Assembly (NCBI GenBank): GCA_950295325.1
Contig: OX485805.1
Span: 53,470,758 to 53,534,757 of the forward strand
Origin: Polytrichum commune
Lineage: Eukaryota; Streptophyta; Polytrichopsida; Polytrichales; Polytrichaceae
Length of the DNA: 64,000 nt
Direction: 5' to 3'
In this document: piece after piece, positions 39,759 to 48,622 of the stretch
Numbering within the stretch: position 1 is the stretch's first letter
How the letters are laid out: every line of letters begins with the position of its first letter
Notes under the pieces: model-generated
Told to the model about the DNA's origin: nothing
The model's database searches: none
Seen by the model: only the letters and a program-made list of their open reading frames with translations
Position numbers and translations under genes: made by a program

Positions 39759-42700
39759 TTAGGTGGCGTAAATACACTTGTTCCTTGTGGTTTGACCAAT
39801 TCGTCGGTTGACTGAGTGCCGTTGGTCCTATGGTCGCGTGGTCGTGTTACACCTTGCTCCCATAACTTTGTGGGTTGCGCGTAATAACCTTCTAACATGA
39901 TGCGATGTATCTCCAAGTCTTCTTCATCCAGAGTAGCCTGATCCGGGTATGGTGGAGGTTTGGTATGTGAGGTCGTTCCTTGGTTAGAGGGGTTCAATAG
40001 AGGCTTTGAAATATCCTTGTTTTGAGTTTGGGATTTCTTTGCCTTAATTTCTGCTTCCAACAGATGGCATGCTAGAATTTGTAAAGCATAAGCTTGAGGA
40101 GTCTCCGGTTCTTGATAAGGTTTGAGTTTGTTCATGTTAACTCGGCCCAACTCTTCTCCTTGTAAAGTGGTGACGTCCACCGATCCGTTGTCATAGAGTT
40201 GTTTAATCACGTATGGTCCTGCCCATCGTATTTTGAATTTGCCGGGCCCGGGTATTTTATGGCGTAAATGCCACAAGATTCGTTGGCCGGGGTAAAATCG
40301 TGGTTTGAGTGTAGTCCCTTGCTCCGATTCTTTCTTCACGATTGTGGATTCCTTAGCCTTATTTCGTGGTGGCTTGGTTGCTTCCTGTTTACATTGGTGA
40401 CAACGTGTCTTTGATTTAGGATGGTCATGTCTCTCTTTGCGTAAGGTTTGCATGTGTCTCATGTTCTCTTCTGCTTCGTGTCGGGTCAAATCCATAACTC
40501 TGAGTTGTTCCATTCTCTTTTCGAGAATGGGATGAATTTCTTGGCTCCGTTCTTGGTACACATCAGGGTGAAGGTAAGCCATAGGCAACAAGGCTTCCGT
40601 ACCAAAAACTAATGAAAATGGAGTGTGCTTTGTGGTAACCTTATAGGTTGTCCTATAGGCCCAAAGCGCTGCATGTAACTTGGTATCCCAATCTGTTCGA
40701 TTGGCATTCACCATTTTGGTCAAGGCAACTTTTATCACCTTGTTAGTACTTTCAGCTTGCCCATTCGCCTGTGGGTAGTAAGTCGTTGATTTCCGATGTA
40801 AAATCATGAATTCTTGGGTAAGTATTTTGATAGTGTCATTAATAAAATGACTCCCTTGGTCGCTCACGAACTCCAAAGGGCATCCAAATTTCGTGATTAT
40901 TTCTTCAAAAAGAAACTTAGCCGTTGACTTGGCCGTGTTATCTTTTAACGCTTTGGCCTCCACCCATTTGGTGGTGTAGTCAGTGGCCGTGATGATGTAT
41001 CGATTTTTGGTGCCTCTAGCTGGTGGGTTGACTGGGCCGATAAAATCTAAGCCCCATTTTTGAAATACCTCAGTAGGCATTGTAGGATGTAAGGGTTGGA
41101 GACTTGTAGATATTTTAGGGCCAACCCTTTGGCATATATCACATTGGGTACAATACAAATGCACATCCCGTTTAATGGTGGGCCACCAATACAAAGCGGT
41201 CAAAATCTTGTGGAGGGTGATGTTAGCTGAGAAATGTCCTCCCGCGATACCCTCGTGGGCTTCTGCAATGATAGCTGTTGTCACTGGTCCGGCTACGCAT
41301 GTTCTTCGTATGCCGTCTGGACCTTCTTTGATTAGTGTCCCATTTTGGTTTAACATGAAAGGTCGGCTACGTATTGCTATCTGTTGCCGTTGTGTAGTTG
41401 ACGCTTCCGTGGTCAAACGACCATGTTTTAAGTAATCAATGTAGGGGGCTCTCCAGTCTTGTTCGTTTTCCTCTTTTGCTGTGATCGTGGTGCACTCGAT
41501 CATCCGTCCCTCCGATCGAGTAGGCCAACAAATCTTACAGTTCTTGCATAAATTATCAATATCAGGGGGAATTGTGGGCCACCAATAAGGTTCTGTGGTG
41601 ACTTGCGAGATCATCTCGTCCATTGAGAGATGTGGAGTTCCTTGTTGGTGGATGGTGGTTAACCATTCCCCCCCCTTTTCTTTGGAAACGCACAGTTTAA
41701 TTTCGCCGTTCGCGAATCTCCGTTTCAATTCCCCATTTTGTAAAGAATAGTAAGGTAGTTCCTCACGTAATACACCCAATTCTTCGTGAAAAGCAAAGTT
41801 GCTTAACTCCATGGGGTTCTTGAGATATTGGACGATTGGTTCCCTCCAATCCTGAGTATTCTTAGTTTGTAGGATGGTCCCATAGTTCTCGATTTTGGGG
41901 CCTGGTAATAGGATATCCCGATACCTTTGACATTCTTCGAGTATATGTTCCACGTCCTGAGGGATATTTGGCCACCAATAGGGGCCTTCGTGTACTTCTG
42001 TAAGTGTCTCCTCTTTTGTAAGAGGAGGTATCTGATATTGATATATTCTTTTCACCCAATCAATGGCATCATCCTTAGTGATGCACATTTTTACTTCTCC
42101 ATTTGGTAATCGGTATTTCAGACCATCTTCGGTGGTGAAATAAGTCTCCGTGTCGAAACTGGTTAACCCCAATTCCTCTTGGGTGTTAATATGGTTTAGT
42201 TTCTCGATGCTATTTAGTTGTCGTATAATCAAGAGCCTCCAATCTGGCTCATGTGTTGATTCTTGCGCAACCGAGTTTTGATTCTCCGCTGGTTGCGTTG
42301 CCATTCCTTTGCAAGTTTTGCAATCTCTTAGATGGTTGCACACATCAACTCCCCATGTTGGCCACCAGTATTCTCCTGTGGCCACGGCCTTCCATGTTTC
42401 CATGGCGGCTAAATGAGGTTTGGTTCCCCCGTGAATCCTAGCTAAGTACATGGGTACTCGTGTCTCCGGAATGCAAAGTTGGTTACTCTTTCCTCCTTTA
42501 CGTATTCTTTGTAAAGTACCCTCGAGGAACACAAAATATTTATGGTTGTGTTCCACAGCCCTTTTATCTTCTGGTGTTAAGTTTTGGGTAAAGACCCTTT
42601 CGCATGTGAGGTATTCCATATAAGGGCGTCTCCAATCCGTGGTAGGTGTTCCTTGTAATTCCTTCCTGCCTAGGCGTGATTGGTTTTGCTCGCCTTTTGA

Positions 42701-44824
42701 GAACTCCGGTTGGTTGCTGCAGGTCAAACATTTATGATTGCATAAGTTTTTAATGTCGGCTCCGCACGTGGGCCACCAGTAGGGTCCAAACGTGACTAGG
42801 TGCCACATTAACCCTATGCTGAGATGCTCTCCTGTATCGGTTACGTGTAAGCTCTTCAAGTGTTCGTCAATCTCGCGTCTGGCAATGCATATCTTAATGT
42901 TTCCGTCCGGGAATATCCTTTTTAGTTTCCCCTCTTCGATGAAATACTCCTGGCTTTGTTGAGTTATCCTTTTGTATTGATTCTTTGAAATACGGGGTCC
43001 TTTAAGGTATCCGTAGGTGAGGTATTCTATCAATAACCCCCTCCAATCCTTGGTGTCGTGTGGTTGTACGACAATGGACCCGCAAACTATGTTATGGTAT
43101 GGGCCTATAAATCGCTCTCGACAGCCTCGACAATCATACTCAATGTATAATTGTACATCACTTAGCCCCATCGTGGGCCACCACCGGTTCCCTTGTAAAC
43201 ATCGTAGCCAGGTGTATTGATCGTTCAGATGTGCTTTTCGATAGACATGCATTTTCCCGATATAATGCTTTATCTGGTAACCTCCAATGCAAATCTTGGC
43301 CATTCCGTTTTTCTCCAATTTCCGGAGTTTTCCTTTCTCTAAAGCGAAGAACTCGCTATCCTGTAGGAGCTCTCTTTGCCGTCTTTGAGTTTCTGCGTCC
43401 ATTTTGAATTTCCCACGTGCCAGGTATTCAACCATGGGGGTTCTCCAATCGTAGAAGGTTTCTTTGTAAGGTATCATATCCGTTTCATTACTAGGTTGGG
43501 TAGAGCTTCCCTCCATTGGTAACTCTTCTCCCTGCCCTTCGCATTCAGTGCATAGCGTGATGAGTAGCGACACATCTTCCGCGATGGTTGGCCACCAATA
43601 AGGACCTTGTAGCGCCAGTTGCCTGGTGGCGTTTTCCGAGAAATGCCGATTTTCCTTTATATGGAGGGTCTTGAGGTAACTCCTCACATACCTTCCCGGT
43701 ATACATTTCTTTATGATGCCGTTGTGAAACATCCGATGTAATTCTCCTTCTTTGAGTATGAAGAATCGACTGCGGTAAGCAATCAATCTCCTTTCCTCTA
43801 GGGGTAGGGAATTCACCCATGGTGTACCGTACGTTTGACATGTTAGATATTGGACATATGGTGTTGTCCAATCTGGTTCCGCTTTCCCTGTCATATCCTC
43901 TTGTGCCTCCAAAGGTTTGACAGGAAGTGGATCGTCGTCTTCTTCGGAGTCGTGTGGGGTAATGTCCCCAGTCACGTCACCTTTGTCTGCACACTTACAT
44001 ACTGGGCATTCATCACAATACTCCAGTACGTCCCTTCGCCGTGTGGGCCACCAATAAGGTGTGCATAATATATAGTGCCATGTAGTAGACAGATTGTAAT
44101 GCACTCCGTCTTGTTCATGAGCTTCACCTATAATCTCTTCGATGATGTCCCCGGCTACGCATTCCTGTATTTTGCCGGAGATACTGACCCGCATGAGCTT
44201 CTCCTCGTCCAAAACGAATGGTTCACTCAATTGCCAGATTTTAGTCTGTTCCTCAGGGGTAGCTAGAACGGATAACAACTTCCCGTGAGTCAGGTACTCG
44301 ATAAAAGGTGCTCGCCAGTCCTCAAACGGTTGCACATGTACCATGAATAAGCTTGCTAAGTTGTGAAATTGTTCCCGACATGTCGGGCAATCGTATTTGA
44401 TAAAATTTTGTACGTCGTAGATCCCCATGGTAGGCCACCATCGATTTCCCTTTGAGATCCGAAACCAAGTTTGATCAGCGGTCAAATGTTTTTGTTGGTA
44501 AGTATGCATTTTCTCTATCCATTGCTTGATTTGAGGTCCCGCAATGCATTCTTTGGTTTTCCCATTCCTCTCTAATCTCCTGAGTTTTCCTTTGTCCATC
44601 GTGAAAAACTCGCTTCTTCGTATGATCTCTTTGTGTTCCCTTCGCGTAAGTGTCCCTACCTTGATTTCTCCCTGGGTCAGATACTCGATTATTGGTGTTC
44701 TCCAATCGTTGAGGGTCTCTTCATAGGGTACGGCGCCTTCTGAGGTAGTAGGTTCGTGGGATCCTTCCTTTGGGGCCAACTCGTCCCCTTTTCCACGACA
44801 ACCTGTACACAAGGTTATGAACAA
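39759..44824 (-). CDS. pol: Element C integrase with modules 3-11, core and GPY/F tail
   Basis: A frame of 1,709 codons, whose last about 20 codons read into the B2 LTR. It holds nine consecutive copies (modules 3-11) of the integrase N-terminal unit: DWRxP..EYL, GxLxR, KxCI, H-x5/6-H, (Y/R)WWPT, C-x2-C. Module 11 (DWRAPYIDYLKHG ... AHEGIAGGH ... CTQC) is joined to the catalytic core: D,D,E in WGLDFIGPVN, FVSDQGSHF and NGQAESTNK. The tail has FYPGQRILWH, KFKIRWAGPYVI and GRVNMNKLKPY. Upstream an in-frame TAG (44897-44899) separates it from modules 1-2 and RT. A normal integrase has one such zinc module. Eight of the nine here keep all four metal ligands, so the array seems to be under selection rather than debris. 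Confidence 0.9.
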
Positions 44825-45570
44825 CGAGAGATCCTCTGCTATGGTGGGCCACCAATATGGCTCTCGTAAGATGAGTTGCAGGGTGGCGTCGAATGACTAA
44901 TGCCGATTTTCACGTATATGGAAAGCCTTTATGTAGTTTTTCACGTACTTTCCAGGCATACATCTTTTGACAACGTTGTTTTGGAAGATGCGATGTAATT
45001 CCCCTTCCTTTAGTATGTAAAATTGACTGCGATGAGCTATCAGTTGTTGTTCCTCGTAAGGTAGGTCGTCTTCCCATTTGGTTCCATGGGTCAAATATTG
45101 GACATATGGGGTTGTCCAATCGGGATCAGTACCACCTGCCAAGTTTTCTCCGGCTTCCAAAGGCTCAATTGGTAGCACGTTATCAGGGTCTTCAATATCG
45201 GCCGGTGAGATTGCGTCGTGTATCTCACCTTTGTTTACCATATTACATATCGGACATTCTTGGCAATATGCCAAGACATCCTTCCTCCTTGTAGGCCACC
45301 AATAAGGTGTGCGCAGAATATTTTGCCACGTGGTATTGTAATTAACATGTGTTCCTTCATGTTCATGGGCTTCCCCTATTATCTCTTCAACGATGTCGCC
45401 AGCGATACACTCCTGTATTTTGCCAGTGATGCTTACCCGTTTGAGTGTTTCGTTGTTCAAAACGAATGGTTCACTTAGTTGTTTGATCTTGTCCTGCTCT
45501 TGTGAGGTGGTTAGAGCTGACAATAATCTTCCATGGGTAAGGTATTCAATAAAAGGTGCTCGCCAATCTT
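41128..45570 (-). repeat. Array of 11 integrase N-terminal modules in element C
   Basis: Module starts (the D of DWR/DWT) fall near 45566, 45119, 44705, 44318, 43870, 43448, 43048, 42635, 42243, 41852 and 41456, so units are 387-448 bp. Modules 1-3 and 4-6 form a higher-order repeat: 1 matches 4 (DWRAPFIEYLTHG), 2 matches 5 (DWTTPYVQYLT), 3 matches 6 (DWRTPxxEYL), with modules 1 and 4 separated by exactly 1,248 bp (416 codons). Only module 9 has lost its His pair and one Cys. Confidence 0.92.
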
Positions 45571-47056
45571 CGAAAGGTTGCACGTGCACCATAAAGAGGC
45601 TGGCGTCCGGAAACTGGTCTTGTACTCCTGAGGGATCTTCTCCGCTTTCTATCCTTGATAGGTGGTCGGCCATTACATGGTTTCTCCCAGGTTTGTAGAC
45701 TACTTCAAAGTCATATTCTTGAAGTAGTAACATCCATCTAGCAATTCGGCCAGATACCACTGGTCGGTTGACTAGATACAGTAAAGCTTGGTGGTCTACA
45801 TAGAAAACCACATGGTTAGCTAGAAGATAATGTCTAAACTTACCGACTGAATAAATCATCGCCAAAGCTTCTCGCTCGGTGGTGCTGTAATTTCTCTCGG
45901 TGTTGTTTAGAAGTCTGCTGGCATAGTATATTGGAGAATCTCTATCTCCGTGGGTGTTTTGAGCCAAAACCGCACCAATGGCTATATTGGAGGCATCACA
46001 ATGTACGTGAAACTCCATAGCCCAATTGGGGGTTATTAGTATAGGCGTTGTTGTGAGTCTCTTCTTCACCTCCTCAAACGCCTCTTGACAGGATTTTGTC
46101 CAAATGTATTTTTCCCCTTTCTTCAAAAGTAAGTACAGAGGTCTAGTGATTTCCGCGTACATCCAAATGAATTTCCGGTGATATGTGGCTTGTCCTAAGA
46201 AGCTCCGAATTCCCCGTACTGTGGTTGGTGGAGGTAACTTTCCTATTACGTCCACCTTTTTGGGGTCCACCAACAAGCCTTCTTGGCAAACCACATGTCC
46301 AAGGAGCCTTCCCGAATTTACACAGAAAAAACATTTCTCCGGATTTAGGCTTACTCCATTTTCTCGGCACTTGATCAGACATTTCTCTAGATGTTCGATA
46401 TGGTCCTCCTTGGTTCCATATACTGTAAAATCATCTAGGAAAACCTTCATAAACTTATCAAGGTAGTCTGCAAATATTTTCATCATTCCCCTTTGGAATG
46501 TGGCTGGGGCACACATCAAACCAAAGGGCATTACTCGGTACGCGAAAGCTCCATACTCGGTAATAAAAGATGTCTTCAATTGATCCTCCAGAGCGATCAT
46601 GATTTGGTTGTAACCACTATACCCGTCCATTAACGTGTACATCTCGTGTCCTGCAACAGCTTCCAAAATTGATTCGGTAAAAGGTAGAGGAAAAGGGTCT
46701 ACCTTGGTGACTGCGTTGAGTTTGCGGTAGTCAACGCACACTCGTAGTTTCCCATTCTTCTTTGGCACAATCACGATCGGTGATAGCCATTCCGTTTTGT
46801 CGACGGGGTATATGAACCCGGCTTCCAAGTACTTATCAATTTCCTCCTTCACTTTGGCGGCGTAATTGGGGTTCATTCTGTACCGCATTTGCCGCACCGG
46901 CTTGGCTTCCGGTTGTAATTCAATCTTGTGTTCACAAACATACGGGGGTATCCCTTTCATGTCCTTATAGGTAAATGCGAACACATCTTTAAAACGAAGC
47001 AAAAGATCTTTCACTTTAGCTTCGTATTCTCCCAAGTCCTTGGAAATTTTCACCAA
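44897..47056 (-). CDS. pol: Element C reverse transcriptase, RNase H and modules 1-2
   Basis: 719 codons. RT has LRVCVDYRKLN (104-114), MPFGLMCAPATFQ (176-188) and FLDDF at 206-210. RNase H follows with HCDASNIAIGAVLAQ, TEREALAMIYS and VDHQALLYL, ending ADHLSRIESG. Modules 1 and 2 of the integrase N-terminal array come next. The frame begins after an in-frame TGA (47075-47077) where element A has a Gly codon, and ends at TAG 44897; both stops are in the same phase as the neighbouring frames, so element C pol is one frame with two nonsense positions. It works with gag and integrase in cDNA synthesis. Confidence 0.95.
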   Translation of the reverse strand: MVKISKDLGEYEAKVKDLLLRFKDVFAFTYKDMKGIPPYVCEHKIELQPEAKPVRQMRYRMNPNYAAKVKEEIDKYLEAGFIYPVDKTEWLSPIVIVPKKNGKLRVCVDYRKLNAVTKVDPFPLPFTESILEAVAGHEMYTLMDGYSGYNQIMIALEDQLKTSFITEYGAFAYRVMPFGLMCAPATFQRGMMKIFADYLDKFMKVFLDDFTVYGTKEDHIEHLEKCLIKCRENGVSLNPEKCFFCVNSGRLLGHVVCQEGLLVDPKKVDVIGKLPPPTTVRGIRSFLGQATYHRKFIWMYAEITRPLYLLLKKGEKYIWTKSCQEAFEEVKKRLTTTPILITPNWAMEFHVHCDASNIAIGAVLAQNTHGDRDSPIYYASRLLNNTERNYSTTEREALAMIYSVGKFRHYLLANHVVFYVDHQALLYLVNRPVVSGRIARWMLLLQEYDFEVVYKPGRNHVMADHLSRIESGEDPSGVQDQFPDASLFMVHVQPFEDWRAPFIEYLTHGRLLSALTTSQEQDKIKQLSEPFVLNNETLKRVSITGKIQECIAGDIVEEIIGEAHEHEGTHVNYNTTWQNILRTPYWWPTRRKDVLAYCQECPICNMVNKGEIHDAISPADIEDPDNVLPIEPLEAGENLAGGTDPDWTTPYVQYLTHGTKWEDDLPYEEQQLIAHRSQFYILKEGELHRIFQNNVVKRCMPGKYVKNYIKAFHIRENRH

Positions 47057-47074
47057 TTTAGGATCTTCAAGGGT

Positions 47075-47649
47075 TCATAGGTTCAAATTTTTGACTAGGT
47101 CTTCATCTTCTACGGTCCATCCCGCTATCTTCTTTCCTTTCACTGCCTCCGCGGCAGGAGTAACGTCCACCGTTATATCCCCTTCTTTAACTTTGTAGAA
47201 TTGGTCCGGATATACGGGTTTCTCTTCCATGGCCCCTTGCTCCTTCTTGGTAGCTTTACGAGGTCGAGGTTTCTCTTGTTCGCCGGGGTTTTCTCTAGGC
47301 CTTCCCGGTTTCTTAGGGTTATCAACCCCCACTGTATTACAGCTTGATCCGTGCAGTTTCCTCAAACTTTTCAAATCAAAGTCTCCCATAGGTAGCAACT
47401 CGGGAAATGCCTCATAGACTATTGCCTCCTCTTCATCCGATAGTCCCATCTCCCAGTCGTAGTCTTCCCAATTTAAGGGTCTCTTACCCGGTGGTAGTGC
47501 CGGGGTTCTTTGAGTACTCAATTCTACCTTGCTTCCTCCTTGAGTCAAGGTCAATTTGTTAAGGGGCCAATCATGTTGTGCTTGGGCCTCCTTTAACCAT
47601 GGTCTCCCTAATAACAGAGAGTAACTATCTTCAGTGCTCACCATGTCTA
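47075..47649 (-). CDS. pol: Element C protease (second part) and linker to RT
   Basis: Coding resumes left of the solo LTR with STEDSYSLLLGRPWLKEAQA (protease C-terminal part, LLGRPWL as in element A). An acidic/basic linker follows up to VKNLNL and TGA at 47075. The computed frame starts inside the LTR at 47833, but its first about 60 codons are LTR sequence, not element C. Confidence 0.85.
47645..47649. repeat. Solo LTR target-site duplication, left copy (GTCTA)
   Basis: GTCTA, repeated at 48623-48627 on the other side of the solo LTR. Confidence 0.95.
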
Positions 47650-48622
47650 TGTCGCGCACCTCTCCATAAGGAGTGCCCAAAACACCATGGGCACAAGGGG
47701 GACCCCGGAGTGACACCCGGGACTTGTGGCGCCATTGGTGAGAGGGCCCAAGTGATCCTAGTGTGGGTGAGGGCCCCGGGCGTTGGGAACGCCTCCCACC
47801 CACAAAGACTAGGAGGCATGAGGGTGAGGCCATGAGCTATGCGTAGCTCATGGCGTGGTGATTCTAGAATGCTCAAGATCACCTCAATCGGAGGTGTGAG
47901 CTAGGAGTTATGGCCATTTGAGTGGGGTGCTGTCCCGGGACAGCGCCCCGGTGCAGCAGTGCCTGGGAGTGACTCCCGGGACTGCCAAGGTTCAAAGAGG
48001 CATAACGTCCTCATAACTTGCCCAAATGAGGCAAGTGAGGAGTCCATCGGCATCTACGTGAAACGTAGATGAAGATGGAGTAGTTGGTTGCTAGCCTCGG
48101 ACATCGTACAAGGAAGTTATGATGGTCTGAAGCTGCTAGAGGCTTCTTAGCCCAGCAGCTAAGGGAGAATGTCCACTTGGCCCCAACTCTTGGTGGAGAG
48201 ACAAGAGGTTGGTTGACGGTGGGGTAGGGGCCCCGTGTAAAGTCCTAGAGGCTTATATGGGTGAGGTGGTGTGGCCTCACCCACCCGAGGCCGAACGGCA
48301 AGGCCTCCATGGGCATTGGCCCATTGTGAGGCCATAGTTGCCTAGTATGGTTCGGGTTGTTGTAGTGTTGCTCCGGCAATGCGATGATCAACATGGGATT
48401 GGACTTCCATGGATGGAAGTCCACATCTAGGAATGGGTTACGGATTAAGGGGTGAGTCCCGAAAGCAAAGTAGGAGGGTTGGTTCCCTCCTATGAACTAT
48501 AAGGTCCGGGGTAGGAGGAGCTAATCATTGGCATGGCGGAATGCGAATGGTTAGCGCTCGTAACCTTTGCTAGAATTGAAAATTGGCAAGATTGTCAAGG
48601 GGGGCTAGCAAGGGTTGCGACA
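47650..48622 (+). mobile_element. Solo LTR of family B inside element C protease gene
   Basis: 973 bp, TGTCGCGCACC to GGGTTGCGACA, with TSD GTCTA on both sides. It is the product of LTR-LTR recombination of a former family B insertion. It differs from B1 and B2 at many positions, including hairpin loops, while the stems are kept. With its duplicated site it adds 978 bp (a multiple of three), so the frames on both sides stay in phase, but it carries stops. Confidence 0.96.

Noticed and set aside
44897-44899. TAG readthrough site in element C pol
   Set aside because: The stop lies inside integrase module 2, not at a gag-pol border, and module 5 has a Phe there. A nonsense mutation is more likely.
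47650-47833. Start of the 252-codon frame 47075-47833
   Set aside because: Its first about 60 codons are solo-LTR sequence; only the part left of 47650 is element C protease.
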